Of a DNA stretch of 64,000 nucleotides, positions 49,765 through 58,689 are shown piece after piece. Numbering within the stretch: the stretch's first letter is position 1; the number at the start of each line of letters is the position of its first letter. The translations under genes were made by a program, and so were the position numbers. The notes beneath the pieces are model-generated. The model worked only from the letters and a program-made list of their open reading frames with translations. It was not told the origin of the DNA and did no database searches. The stretch lies in the NCBI GenBank assembly GCA_002279825.1, contig NCCV01000001.1, positions 372,001 through 436,000 on the forward strand, read 5' to 3'. The DNA is from Sphingomonadales bacterium 12-68-11 (GTDB lineage: Bacteria > Pseudomonadota > Alphaproteobacteria > Sphingomonadales > Sphingomonadaceae).

Positions 49765-50180
49765 GTTTCTAGGAACTCGATTCCCGGCGGAAAGCGGTCG
49801 AACGCGGGCATCTCATTCAGACTGGCCATGTAGCCCAGCCGCTCGGCGCACTGGATCTGCGCGCCCGGCGCGTAAGCGTCCGCGTCATCGAGCGTGGCAG
49901 ACTGGATGTCGGCGATGCCCGGCAGAACCGCGCCGTTGAGATAATAGAGCCCGGTGCCGCAGGTGCCGCAGAAATAGCGCTCGGCCCCGCCTTGTCCGTC
50001 CCACCGCACCGCTTCGCCCTGCGTCACAGCGAAGCCGCCGAGCGGCACCGCCAGCCACGCCACCGCCGGCGCGCCGGACGAGCGGCGGCAATCCGCGCAA
50101 TGGCACAGCCCGTGTCGCGCGGTGTTCTCGGCATCGCTCTGATAGCGCACTGCCCCGCATCTGCATCCACCCGTCAGCAT
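49761..50180 (-). CDS. GFA family zinc-binding protein (glutathione-dependent formaldehyde-activating/CENP-V-like)
   Basis: 139 residues. Cysteine pattern of the GFA fold: GGCRCGAVRY, CHCADCRRSSG and FCGTCGTGLYY. Members have structural zincs; substrates differ, and this one cannot be tied to formaldehyde. Convergent with the secreted-protein gene, and 48 bp downstream of fabI on the same strand, so possibly co-transcribed with fabI. Confidence 0.9.
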   Translation of the reverse strand: MLTGGCRCGAVRYQSDAENTARHGLCHCADCRRSSGAPAVAWLAVPLGGFAVTQGEAVRWDGQGGAERYFCGTCGTGLYYLNGAVLPGIADIQSATLDDADAYAPGAQIQCAERLGYMASLNEMPAFDRFPPGIEFLET

Positions 50181-50228
50181 TGCCCTCGCTCCTCTTCGAA
50201 AGCACAGAACATATCAGGAACGCCCGGC

Positions 50229-51053
50229 TTAAGCCAGCGCGATGTCGGGTGCGTCTTCCTGCTTCATGCCGACCACATGATAGCCGGCATCGACATGATG
50301 GGTTTCGCCGGTCACGCCCGAGGCGAGGTCAGACAGCAGGTACAGCCCCGCGCCGCCGACGTCCTCGATCGTCACGTTGCGGCGCAGCGGCGCGTTGAGT
50401 TCGTTCCACTTGAGGATGTAGCGGAAGTCGCCGATCCCGCTCGCCGCCAGGGTCTTGATCGGCCCGGCGCTGAGCGCGTTGACGCGGATCCCGCGCGGCC
50501 CGACGTCGTTCGCCAGGTACTTGACGCTCGCCTCCAGCGCGGCCTTGGCCACGCCCATCACATTGTAATGCGGGACGACTTTCTCGGCGCCGTAGTAGGT
50601 CAGCGTCAGAATCGCACCGCCCCCGCTGCCGTCTTCGCCCCGGTCGCGCATCATCGCCGCCGCGCGCTGCGTCACCGCCACCAGCGAATAGGCGGAGATG
50701 TTCATCGTCATCAGGAAGTTGTCGAGGCTGGTGTCGACGTACTTGCCGCGCAGCTCGGCCTTGTCCGAAAAGCCGATCGCGTGGACCACGAAGTCGAGCG
50801 TGTCCCAGCGGCTCTTGAGCGTGGCGAACGCTTCATCGAGCGCGTCCATCCGCGACACGTCGCAATCGAAGCAGAAATCCGAGCCGAGCTGTTCGGCGAG
50901 CGGCCGGACCCGCCGCTCGAGTGCCTCGCCCTGGTAAGAGAACGCCAGCTCCGCCCCGTGCTCGCGCAGCTTCTGCGCAATTCCCCAGGCGAGCGATTTC
51001 TCGTTGGCCAGACCCATGATCAGGCCTCGCTTGCCCTGCATCAGCCCTGTCAT
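50229..51053 (-). CDS. fabI: Enoyl-[acyl-carrier-protein] reductase (NADH) FabI
   Basis: Last reduction in each fatty-acid elongation round. The 274 residues include the nucleotide site GLANEKSLAWGIA, the IGFSDKAELRG stretch, and the YxxxxxxK catalytic pair in HYNVMGVAKAALE. ATG 51053 (MTGLMQGKRGLIMG) is used; its first base is the last base of the yihY stop codon. This is the classical FabI target of enoyl-reductase inhibitors. Confidence 0.95.
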   Translation of the reverse strand: MTGLMQGKRGLIMGLANEKSLAWGIAQKLREHGAELAFSYQGEALERRVRPLAEQLGSDFCFDCDVSRMDALDEAFATLKSRWDTLDFVVHAIGFSDKAELRGKYVDTSLDNFLMTMNISAYSLVAVTQRAAAMMRDRGEDGSGGGAILTLTYYGAEKVVPHYNVMGVAKAALEASVKYLANDVGPRGIRVNALSAGPIKTLAASGIGDFRYILKWNELNAPLRRNVTIEDVGGAGLYLLSDLASGVTGETHHVDAGYHVVGMKQEDAPDIALA

Positions 51054-52081
51054 CAATTTTCCTTCGTCGTCTTCAGCGCTGCAGCCGCGCGCGCCCGGTT
51101 GTCGGCCTGGCCGAGCCGGTCTTCCTCTTCTTCCGGCGTCTCGGCCAGCGCGGCGTTGAGCTCGGCCCCCATCACCAACCCTAATCCGACCAGCCAGAAA
51201 AAGAAAAGTGCGATCATGATCCCGGCCAGCGAGCCGTAAGTCAGATCGTAAGTGAACACGCTGCGCAGCAGCGGCGGCAGCGCGGCGGTAGTGCCCACCC
51301 ACCACACCGTCACCAGCAGCGCCCCCGGCCACTTGGGGTAGCGGCGGAGGCGATAGGCCGCCGGAGTCAGCGAGTAGAACAGCACGTAGATCGAACCGAA
51401 CAGGCCGATCGCCGGCACGATCCGCGACCACGCCAGGCTGTTTAGGAGGCTGCCCAGGTGCGGCAGCCAGGCGGCGATGAACTCTTCCGCCGCGCCGATC
51501 AGCACTTGCGCGATCAGGCTGACCAGCAGCAAGATCACCGCCGCGATCACCAGCCCGCTCGACAGCAGCCGGTAGAACCAGAACCCGCGCGTGGCGCGCG
51601 TTCCATAGGCGCGGCGCAGAATATCGCGGATCGTCTCGATCAGACTGCCCACCGACCACAGCCCGAACAGCCCGCCAATCCACAGCAGCCATCCGCTGCG
51701 CGCCTCGATCACGCTTTGGGCGACCGGGCGAATAACCTCGGACACGACCGGCGGCAGCGTCACCAGCACGGCGTTGATCGACGCGGCGCGGTCCGCTTCC
51801 TCGCCTAGCACCGAGAAGATCGCCGCCCCGGTGATGAAGAACGGGAAGATCGTCAGCACCGCCATGTAGGCCAGGTTGCCGGCGTGGATGAAGCCGTCGT
51901 TGTATGTGCCGAGGAACACCCGCTTGATGACTTCGCGCGCCCGTCCGCCCGGGCTGAGCTGCTGCCCGACCTCGGCGCGCAGCCCCATCCGGTGCTTGAG
52001 CGCTTCCTTGCGCCGGGCTTCAGGCGAAAGATCGGGGACCGGCGGACCGGGCGCGTCGCCGTCGGTCAATCCCGGCGCCAT
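51053..52081 (-). CDS. YihY/BrkB family inner-membrane protein
   Basis: 342 residues with about six membrane helices. YNDGFIHAGNLAYMAVLTIFPF near residue 60 and FYSLTPAAYRLRRYPKWPGALLV are characteristic of the YihY/UPF0761 family. Function is poorly understood despite the BrkB name; no RNase BN activity should be assumed. It is upstream of and abuts fabI. Confidence 0.9.
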   Translation of the reverse strand: MAPGLTDGDAPGPPVPDLSPEARRKEALKHRMGLRAEVGQQLSPGGRAREVIKRVFLGTYNDGFIHAGNLAYMAVLTIFPFFITGAAIFSVLGEEADRAASINAVLVTLPPVVSEVIRPVAQSVIEARSGWLLWIGGLFGLWSVGSLIETIRDILRRAYGTRATRGFWFYRLLSSGLVIAAVILLLVSLIAQVLIGAAEEFIAAWLPHLGSLLNSLAWSRIVPAIGLFGSIYVLFYSLTPAAYRLRRYPKWPGALLVTVWWVGTTAALPPLLRSVFTYDLTYGSLAGIMIALFFFWLVGLGLVMGAELNAALAETPEEEEDRLGQADNRARAAAALKTTKEN

Positions 52082-52115
52082 ACGGGCCTGTCAGTCTGCA
52101 TAGGGGGCCAAGCGT

Positions 52116-53051
52116 TCAGACGCCGAGGCGGTTCCGCACCGGTGCGGGGTCGCGCCAGCCTTCCAGCCTGCGGCCCAGTTCGGACAAATCCTCGGGAAGC
52201 TGGATCTCGAGCGCGACAAGCTGGTCGCCGCGGGTGCCGTCCTTGCGGGTGAAGCCCTTGCCCTTGAGGCGCAGAACCTTGCCCGAGCCGGAGCCCGGCG
52301 CGACCGTCAGCATGACCGGTCCGTCGACGGTCGGCACGCGCACTTTGGCCCCGAGCACCGCCTCGTCGAGCGTCACCGGCAGCTCCAGCCGCACGTCGTC
52401 GCCGTCACGGATGAAGAACGGGTGCGGTTCGATCTCGATCGTCACCAGCGCATCGCCGGCGCCGGCCTCGCCGGGCTGGCCCTTGCCCTTGAGCCGCATC
52501 TGCGTGCCGTTTTCGACGCCCGCCGGCAGCTTGAGGTCAATCGTCGAACCGTCGCTCAGGCCGATGCGCTGTTCCTTCAGGCCGGCCGCGTCGGCGAACG
52601 GCACTTTGAGCCGGTAGGCGATGTTCGCGCCGCGTTGGGGCGGCGGCGGAGGGCGACGCCCGCCCGCGCGTGCCCCGCCGATCCCGCCGAACAGCCCTTC
52701 GAACAGGTCGCTGAGGTCCATGTCCGGGGCGCCCGACATGCCCTCGAAATCGCGCTGCGAGAACCCGCCCGCTCCGGCGCCGGGCCCGCGCGGATCGCCG
52801 CGGAACCCGCCCCCGAACGGCATCGCCGGATTGCCTTCGGCGTCGATCTCGCCGCGGTCGAAGCGCGCGCGCTTGTCCTTGTCCGAGAGCAGGTCGTAGG
52901 CGCGCGTCACCTCCGAGAACCGCTCGGCGGCGTTGGGATTGCCGGTGTTGCGGTCGGGGTGCAGTTCCTTGGCGAGCTTGCGATAGGCGCTCTTGATGGC
53001 CTTCTCGTCGGCGCTCCGCGTTACGCCCAGGGTCGCATAGGGATCGGCCAT
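52116..53051 (-). CDS. DnaJ-family co-chaperone without zinc finger (CbpA-type)
   Basis: 311 residues: a J domain (DPYATLGVTRSADEK, HPDRN motif), a glycine/phenylalanine-rich linker (about 85-150), and the two C-terminal substrate-binding domains (LPAGVENGTQMRLKGKG). The CxxCxGxG zinc repeats of full DnaJ are absent, so it is CbpA/DnaJB-type. ATG 53051 gives the standard MADPYATLG start. It is divergent from pdxH. Confidence 0.9.
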   Translation of the reverse strand: MADPYATLGVTRSADEKAIKSAYRKLAKELHPDRNTGNPNAAERFSEVTRAYDLLSDKDKRARFDRGEIDAEGNPAMPFGGGFRGDPRGPGAGAGGFSQRDFEGMSGAPDMDLSDLFEGLFGGIGGARAGGRRPPPPPQRGANIAYRLKVPFADAAGLKEQRIGLSDGSTIDLKLPAGVENGTQMRLKGKGQPGEAGAGDALVTIEIEPHPFFIRDGDDVRLELPVTLDEAVLGAKVRVPTVDGPVMLTVAPGSGSGKVLRLKGKGFTRKDGTRGDQLVALEIQLPEDLSELGRRLEGWRDPAPVRNRLGV

Positions 53052-53195
53052 GGTGCGGTAGCTAGGTAAAGCAGTCGGCGAGGGCAAGCGCCAAGCCTTT
53101 CCTACACCCGGCGGCGGGTCTAGGGCGGCGGCATGATCCGCGCGCCCGTCACCCCGATCCGATCCGGCCTTGCGCCGCCGCGTGCCTCGGCCAGA

Positions 53196-53232
53196 GTGTC
53201 AACTTCCTCTGGACACTGTCACATGTGTCAAC
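53196..53232. promoter_or_regulatory. Repeated GTGTCAAC boxes in the dnaJ-pdxH gap
   Basis: GTGTCAAC occurs at 53196-53203 and 53225-53232, start-to-start 29 bp; an inverted GACAC lies between them at 53212-53216. On the minus strand each box reads as a TTGACA-like -35 facing dnaJ, but no -10 lies at usable spacing. Possible operator of unknown regulator. The rest of this 208-bp gap shows nothing clear. Confidence 0.35.
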
Positions 53233-53259
53233 ACCCCCCGACGTGTTCAGGAGCGAGCC

Positions 53260-53877
53260 GTGCAGCCTGAACAAGACGCGATCCCGCACAGCGATCCGTT
53301 CGCCCTGTTCGCGGCCTGGTTCGCCGAGGCGCGAGCGGGCGAACCCAACGATCCCAACGCAATGGCGCTCGCCACTGCCACGCCCGAAGCGCTCCCGTCC
53401 GTACGGATGGTGCTGCTCAAGGAATTCGGACCGCATCTCGGCGAGCACGGGGGCTTCGTATTCTATACCAATGCCGAGAGCCGCAAAGGTGCCGAGATCC
53501 GCGCCAATCCGCGCGCGGCGCTGCTGCTGCACTGGAAGTCGCTCGAACGCCAGGTGCGGATCGAAGGTCCGCTCGAGGAAGTCCCGCGGGACATGGCCGA
53601 CGCCTATTTCGCCTCGCGCCACCCGGATTCGCGGCTCGGCTCGGCCGCTTCCGACCAGTCGCGGCCTCTGGATGCGCGCGCGACGTACCTCGATCGCGTG
53701 GCGGAGCTGCGCGCGCACTACCCGGACGGCGCGGTTCCGCGCCCGCCGCACTGGACCGGCTTTCGCCTGACGCCCGAGCGGATCGAGTTCTGGATCAGCC
53801 GCCCGCACCGGTTGCACGAACGCCGGCTGTTCGTGCGCGGCGATGACGGCTGGACCAGCGAGCTGCTCTACCCGTGA
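53260..53877 (+). CDS. pdxH: Pyridoxamine 5'-phosphate oxidase
   Basis: FMN enzyme that oxidises PNP and PMP to PLP. The 205 residues hold SVRMVLLKEFG and GGFVFYTNAESRKGAEI (FMN-contact region), ALLLHWKSLERQVRIEG and the C-terminal ISRPHRLHERRLF. The start is GTG 53260 with AGGAG seven bases upstream; it gives a typical short N-terminus. The stop overlaps the next gene (GTGA). Confidence 0.94.
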   Translation: MQPEQDAIPHSDPFALFAAWFAEARAGEPNDPNAMALATATPEALPSVRMVLLKEFGPHLGEHGGFVFYTNAESRKGAEIRANPRAALLLHWKSLERQVRIEGPLEEVPRDMADAYFASRHPDSRLGSAASDQSRPLDARATYLDRVAELRAHYPDGAVPRPPHWTGFRLTPERIEFWISRPHRLHERRLFVRGDDGWTSELLYP

Positions 53878-54809
53878 GCGATGCCCGCGCCCGGCTGACC
53901 CGCGGCGCCGCGATCGCTTCGGTGACGGTCGCGTTGGCCCTGGGAGGGATGAAAGCTTGGGCGGTGTGGCGAACCGGCTCGGCGGCGATGCTCGGCAGCC
54001 TCGCGGACACCGCGCTCGATCTTGTCGCCAGCCTGGCGACGCTGGTCGGGGTATGGATCGCGGCGCGGCCGGCCGACGCCGATCACCGGTTCGGCCACGG
54101 CAAGGCCGAAGCACTCGCAGCGGTGGTCCAGGTGGTGCTGATCGCGCTCTCGGCGAGCGGGATTGCGGTCCAGGCCATCGCCAGGCTCATCGAAGGAGGC
54201 GGGACCGAGGCGGCGGGCGCGGGCATCGCGGTGTCGGCCATCGCGATCGTCCTGACGCTCGCGCTGCTCGCTTGGCAGCGCCACGTGATCCGCCGCACCG
54301 GCAGCCTGGCGATCCGGACCGACAATCTCCACTACCGCTCGGACCTGCTGCTCAATCTCGCGGTGATCGCCGCGCTGGTGCTCGACCAGTATCTCGGGCT
54401 GCGGCTGGCCGATCCGCTGTTCGCGCTCGGGATTGCCGCCTGGCTGGCGTGGGGCGCGTGGCGCGCGGCGGGCGAGGCGGTCGATGCATTGATGGACAAG
54501 GAATGGCCGGAGGAACGCCGCGCGGCGTTCGTCGCGCGGCTCGCCCGCCACCCCGAGCTGCGCAAGTTGCACGACTTGCGCACGCGCACCGCCGGCACGC
54601 GCGATTTCGCGCAGTTTCACATCGATCTGCCGCCGGCGATGACGGTGCGCGAGGCGCATGCGGTGATCGAGCGGGTCGAGCGCGATATGCTCGCGGCCTT
54701 TCCCGGGGTCGAGCTGCTGATTCACGTCGATCCCGAGGGCCACATCGACGAGCCCGGCAACGCGCTGGTCGAAACCGACGAGTTTGGCGGAATGGAGACA
54801 CGGACATGA
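53874..54809 (+). CDS. Cation diffusion facilitator family transporter (FieF-like)
   Basis: 311 residues: six membrane helices, then a cytoplasmic domain from about residue 210. Metal-site residues are visible in the Asp of SLADTALDLVASL, the ADADHRFGHGKAEALAA motif after helix 2 and the helix-5 HYRSDLLLN. It exports divalent metals such as Fe or Zn; the specificity is not clear. Its GTG overlaps the pdxH stop. Confidence 0.9.
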   Translation: MSDARARLTRGAAIASVTVALALGGMKAWAVWRTGSAAMLGSLADTALDLVASLATLVGVWIAARPADADHRFGHGKAEALAAVVQVVLIALSASGIAVQAIARLIEGGGTEAAGAGIAVSAIAIVLTLALLAWQRHVIRRTGSLAIRTDNLHYRSDLLLNLAVIAALVLDQYLGLRLADPLFALGIAAWLAWGAWRAAGEAVDALMDKEWPEERRAAFVARLARHPELRKLHDLRTRTAGTRDFAQFHIDLPPAMTVREAHAVIERVERDMLAAFPGVELLIHVDPEGHIDEPGNALVETDEFGGMETRT

Positions 54810-55609
54810 ACGCAGCGCGCCTGCCCTACTGGCATGTCGATGCCTTTGCGGACCGGCCGTTCGCCGGCAACCAGGCGGCGGTCATGCCGCTCGAAGCCTG
54901 GCTCCCCGATGCCGCGTTGCAAGCCATCGGCGAGGAAAACAATTTCGCCGAGACCGCGTTCGTAGTGCCCGACGTAACCGGCGCGGCGGACTGGGAACTG
55001 CGCTGGTTCACGCCCGCGCTCGAGATTCGGCTCTGCGGCCACGCCACGCTCGCCGCCGGGCACGTGCTTCTGACGCGCGATGGCGGAGAACGCGTGACGT
55101 TCCGCACCCGCAAGGCCGGAATCCTTGAAGTGTGCCGGCTGGCCGAAGGCGGCTACGAACTGGCGCTGCCCGCGATCCCGACCGTGCCCGGCGAGTGGGC
55201 CGAAGCGGCCGCCTTGCTGGGCGGCGCGCCCGGCGAGGTCTGGCGCAGTCCGGACCGCTATAATGTCTTCCTCTACCGGAGCGAAGACGAAGTCCGCGCG
55301 CTCGCGCCGGACTTCAAGGGCCTCGCCGCGCTCGGCGACGACCAGTTCATCTGCACCGCGCCGGGGGCGACCAGCGACGTGGTCAGCCGCGTGTTCGTGC
55401 CCGGCGCGGGAGTCGACGAGGACAGCGTGACCGGTTCTGCGCACGCGGTGCTGACGCCGCTATGGGCGGCGCGGCTTGGCCGCGCGCAGTTCACCGCGCA
55501 TCAGGCCTCGGCGCGCGGCGGCGATCTTGCTTGCCGGCTCGAGGACGACCGCGCCTGGCTCGGCGGCCACTGCGTGACCGTGGTCGAAGGGACCTTCTAC
55601 CTGCCGTAG
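54806..55609 (+). CDS. PhzF family isomerase/epimerase-like protein
   Basis: 267 residues of the diaminopimelate-epimerase-like fold. YWHVDAFADRPFAGNQAAV, FAETAFV (catalytic Glu) and LRWFTPALEIRLCGHATLA are PhzF signatures. No phenazine genes are nearby, so the natural substrate is unknown. ATG overlaps the transporter stop, making a pdxH-CDF-phzF unit. The 3' end overlaps the convergent serine hydrolase by 13 bp. Confidence 0.92.
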   Translation: MNAARLPYWHVDAFADRPFAGNQAAVMPLEAWLPDAALQAIGEENNFAETAFVVPDVTGAADWELRWFTPALEIRLCGHATLAAGHVLLTRDGGERVTFRTRKAGILEVCRLAEGGYELALPAIPTVPGEWAEAAALLGGAPGEVWRSPDRYNVFLYRSEDEVRALAPDFKGLAALGDDQFICTAPGATSDVVSRVFVPGAGVDEDSVTGSAHAVLTPLWAARLGRAQFTAHQASARGGDLACRLEDDRAWLGGHCVTVVEGTFYLP

Positions 55610-56724
55610 AGCGCGACGACGTCGCCCAGCGCCGCGACCAGCGCCGCACGGTCGGGCTCGTCGGTCTTGCCGAGCCGCACCACTGTCAGCTTGCGGCCCG
55701 GCGAGACCAGCACGTATTGGCCGAGATGGCCGATCGCCCCGACCAGGTCGGCCGGCCCGCGCTCCGGGAACAGCATCGCGCGCTCCCCGCCCGATTCGCG
55801 GTTGAGCCACAGCATCGCGCCGTAATCGGGCGCGCGCGGGCTCGGCCGGCGCATGAACTCGATCCACCCGCGCGGCACGATCTGCGCGCCGCGCACCGAG
55901 CCGTAGTGGCGCAGGAACTCGCCGAAGCGGGCCCAGTCGGGCGCGGTGGCCCAGATCATGCTGCCGCCGGTCATCGTGCCCGCGCGGTCGTACTCGGCGG
56001 TCAGCGAGGGCATGCCGAGCGGCACCGCCATGCGTGCGCGCAGGAACTCGGCCACCGCGGCGCGCCGCGCATCGGGGGTCCCGCCGGGCGCCAGCACCCG
56101 CGCGGCGACGTCGGCCAGGATTACGGAGGTGGGCGTGGAATACTGGAAGTGCCGACCGGGCTCGTGCTCGAGCGGCTGGGCTTCGGCCCATCCGGCCATG
56201 TCGTCACGACCGTCGCGCACCAGCATGCGCACTTCGGGCGAATCGTAGATCGGCTCGGCCTTTTCCTGGTGGCGCAGGCCCGAGCGCATCTGCAGGAGCT
56301 GGCGCAGCGTGATCTCGCCGCGCGGGTCGCCGGGGCGCTGCCAGCGCGGCAGCGGCGGCGATGAATCGAGCCGCAGCCGCCCGTCCGCCACCAGCATCCC
56401 GATCAGCACGGCCGTCACGGTCTTCGACATCGACCAGCCGAGGAACTTGGTCTCGGCGCCATACCCCTCGCCGTAACGTTCGGCCGCCACCTCGCCCGCA
56501 TGCAGCACGACGACCGCGCGCGTTTCGCCGAGGTCGTCGCGGGTGAACAGGGCATCAACCGCGCGTGCCAGCGCCTCGCGCGGCACCCCGGGATCGGTTG
56601 CGACCGCGGCGAGCGCTTCGGCAGGGAGCGGCGGCGGGGGCGGAGATCCCTCGGTGCCACAGGCAGCCAGCAGGAGGGCTGGCAGCAGCACGGCGGCAAG
56701 GCTAGGGACGGCGCGGCGGGGCAT
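55597..56724 (-). CDS. Class C beta-lactamase-like serine hydrolase, predicted lipoprotein
   Basis: 375 residues. The signal peptide ends in the lipobox LLAAC (Cys22). The serine motif is SMSK (98-101), and YST is the second motif in FQYSTPTS. It looks like EstB/penicillin-binding esterases rather than a true cephalosporinase, which would need a KTG box; I see HLG in that place. Substrate unknown; outer-membrane or periplasmic location is predicted. Confidence 0.83.
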   Translation of the reverse strand: MPRRAVPSLAAVLLPALLLAACGTEGSPPPPPLPAEALAAVATDPGVPREALARAVDALFTRDDLGETRAVVVLHAGEVAAERYGEGYGAETKFLGWSMSKTVTAVLIGMLVADGRLRLDSSPPLPRWQRPGDPRGEITLRQLLQMRSGLRHQEKAEPIYDSPEVRMLVRDGRDDMAGWAEAQPLEHEPGRHFQYSTPTSVILADVAARVLAPGGTPDARRAAVAEFLRARMAVPLGMPSLTAEYDRAGTMTGGSMIWATAPDWARFGEFLRHYGSVRGAQIVPRGWIEFMRRPSPRAPDYGAMLWLNRESGGERAMLFPERGPADLVGAIGHLGQYVLVSPGRKLTVVRLGKTDEPDRAALVAALGDVVALYGR

Positions 56725-56754
56725 CGGCCGCGCATTTCATCCAGGGACCGGGCG

Positions 56755-57102
56755 ATGGCAACCGCAAACAGGCGAACCGGGGGGCGGGGCACGGCATGGG
56801 GCGCGGTCCTGCTCGCGCTCGCGGTCCTCGCCGGCGCGCTCGGCTGGTTCTACCGCGCGCCGATCGCCGGCTATGCCGCAACCGGCGCCGCCTTCGGAGC
56901 CCGCACCGCCTGCGCCTGCCGCTATGTCGCCGGCCGCGATCTTAACGATTGCGAGAAAGATTTCGAACCGGGCATGGGCGCGGTGTTCCTGAGCGACGAT
57001 CCGGATACGAGGACCGTCACCGCCTGGGTTCCCCTGCTGGCGAGCGACACCGCGCGTTACGTCGAGGGTTACGGTTGCGTGCTCGATCGCTGGGAGGGCT
57101 GA
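56755..57102 (+). CDS. Small membrane-anchored protein with four cysteines, unknown function
   Basis: 115 residues: one N-terminal hydrophobic segment (WGAVLLALAVLAGALGWFY), then four cysteines (ARTACACRYV, LNDCEKD, GYGCVL). ATG 56755. It sits in the 30-bp-separated space divergent from the serine hydrolase and is convergent with mnmA, with 6 bp between stops. The hydrolase and this protein may share a divergent promoter. I recognise no family. Confidence 0.7.
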   Translation: MATANRRTGGRGTAWGAVLLALAVLAGALGWFYRAPIAGYAATGAAFGARTACACRYVAGRDLNDCEKDFEPGMGAVFLSDDPDTRTVTAWVPLLASDTARYVEGYGCVLDRWEG

Positions 57103-57108
57103 CCGGGG

Positions 57109-58266
57109 TCAGGCGCGCTCGGTCGCGGCGATCCACCCGCCGCCCACGACCCGCTCCCCGGCATAAATCACTGCCGCCTGGCCCGGTGCGACGCCGTATT
57201 CGGGCGCCGCGAAACGGATTGCCACCTCCGCGCCATCCCCCAGCGAGCCATCCAGCGTGACTGGCACCGGCTGGGCCAGCGAGCGGACTTTGGCTGTCAG
57301 CGGCGCATCGGGGAGCGGGCCGATGCGGTTGGTCTCGGTCAGCCGCGCCGCGCCGACCGCAAGCAGGTGCCGGGGCCCGACGCGCACTTCGGCGGTCTCG
57401 GCATCGAGACCGACGACATAGAGCGGTTCCGGCTGGCCGCCGATCTCCAGCCCGCGCCGCTGGCCCACGGTGAAATGAATGACCCCGCCGTGCGTGCCCA
57501 GCACCGCGCCGGTTTCGGCGTGGACGATGCGGCCGGGCCGGGCGCCTTCGGGCCGCACCGCGCGCACGATCCGGGCATAGTCCCCATCGGGCACGAAGCA
57601 GATGTCCTGGCTGTCGGGTTTGGCTGCGACGCCGAGACCGAGCCGAGTCGCGATCGCGCGCACTTCGGGCTTGGGCAGGCCGCCCAGCGGGAAGCGCAAG
57701 TAGTCGAGCTGCTGCGCGGTCGTGCCGTAGAGGAAGTACGACTGATCGCGCGCGGGATCGAACGCGCGGTGCAGCTCGGGCCCGCCCGGCCCGATCACCC
57801 GCCGCACGTAGTGACCCGTCGCCAGGCAATCCGCGCCGAGTTCGCGCGCCATCGCCAGGAGGTCGGTGAACTTGGGCCCCATGTTGCAGCGGATGCAAGG
57901 GATCGGGGTGCGGCCGGCGAGGTAATCGTCGGCGAAGCGCTCGACCACGTCTTCGCGGAACGCGCTTTCGTGGTCGAAGACATAGTGCGCGAAGCCGAGC
58001 CGATCGGCCACCGCGCGCGCATCGCGGATGTCGTCGCCCGCGCAGCACGCGCCCTTGCGGCCGGTCGCGGCGCCGTAGTCGTAGAGCTGCAAGGTGACGC
58101 CGATCACTTCGGCGCCACTTTCGGCGGCGAGCGCGGCGACCACTGAGCTGTCGACCCCGCCCGACATCGCGACCACGATCCGGCATTGCCGGGCCGCGCG
58201 CGGCAGGCCGAACAGCGCGGCGAGATCGGCCACTTCGCCGGGTTCGGATTGACGAGCCAGAGACAT
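57109..58266 (-). CDS. mnmA: tRNA-specific 2-thiouridylase MnmA
   Basis: Adds sulfur at C2 of the wobble uridine in tRNA for Glu, Gln and Lys. The 385 residues have the PP-loop SGGVDSS, the catalytic cysteine in [11 protein letters not shown] and the second cysteine in DSQDICFV. I use ATG 58266 (MSLARQSEP), about 28 residues before the PP-loop, rather than a longer open frame. It complements mnmE/mnmG in this window: all act on the same wobble base. Confidence 0.94.
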   Translation of the reverse strand: MSLARQSEPGEVADLAALFGLPRAARQCRIVVAMSGGVDSSVVAALAAESGAEVIGVTLQLYDYGAATGRKGACCAGDDIRDARAVADRLGFAHYVFDHESAFREDVVERFADDYLAGRTPIPCIRCNMGPKFTDLLAMARELGADCLATGHYVRRVIGPGGPELHRAFDPARDQSYFLYGTTAQQLDYLRFPLGGLPKPEVRAIATRLGLGVAAKPDSQDICFVPDGDYARIVRAVRPEGARPGRIVHAETGAVLGTHGGVIHFTVGQRRGLEIGGQPEPLYVVGLDAETAEVRVGPRHLLAVGAARLTETNRIGPLPDAPLTAKVRSLAQPVPVTLDGSLGDGAEVAIRFAAPEYGVAPGQAAVIYAGERVVGGGWIAATERA

Positions 58267-58310
58267 GCGGAGCGCCTTACACGGCGCGGCCGGCACGGCC
58301 AATCGCGTCG

Positions 58311-58337
58311 CTAACATCTGGTAAACCACAGTTTACC
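58311..58337. promoter_or_regulatory. Candidate CtrA-like box and inverted repeat upstream of the sciP operon
   Basis: CTAAC-N6-TAAAC at 58311-58326 matches the CtrA full site (TTAAC-N6-TTAAC) at 8 of 10 positions. It overlaps an 18-bp perfect inverted repeat GGTAAAC-CACA-GTTTACC (58320-58337), in the 105-bp gap between mnmA and the sciP operon. I could not define a -10/-35 with confidence. Confidence 0.45.
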
Positions 58338-58371
58338 CGTTCTTGAGAGTTGCGGGCGTAGACCCTGCGCC

Positions 58372-58689
58372 ATGTACGAAGGCAAGCTCCCGCGCCGCGA
58401 GGTGGCGCTCCCGCTCGCTGCGCGGGGCGAAAGCGACGCGTTGCGCCCGGTCGACTGGCACGATCTTGTCGCCAAGCTGGCCGCCGCGCGCGACGCCCGC
58501 GCCTCGTTGCTCGCCGGGGTGCTGCACGGCGAAGCCAGTTTCGACGCCGGATCGGCGCAGCGGATTGCCGCGCATCGCGATGCCGAGGATCCCGTTAACC
58601 TTGAAGATTCAGCCAATCTCAAAGGCGCCGGGCGCACTCCCGCCGAAGCGGCGAGCGCCGGCCCACATGGCGCCCTGAGGGACCAATGA
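58372..58689 (+). CDS. Protein of unknown function coupled to sciP
   Basis: 105 residues, soluble, no motif I recognise. It has a middle helical stretch (DWHDLVAKLAAARDARASLLA) and the segment GEASFDAGSAQRIAAHRDAEDPVNLEDSANL, with a low-complexity C-terminus. Its stop overlaps the sciP ATG by 4 bp (ATGA), so the two are co-translated. I have a vague recollection of similar small genes before sciP in sphingomonads but cannot name a family. Confidence 0.7.
   Translation: MYEGKLPRREVALPLAARGESDALRPVDWHDLVAKLAAARDARASLLAGVLHGEASFDAGSAQRIAAHRDAEDPVNLEDSANLKGAGRTPAEAASAGPHGALRDQ

Noticed and set aside
54806..55609. PhzF as evidence for phenazine synthesis
   Set aside because: No other phz genes are near; the family is widespread with unknown substrates.
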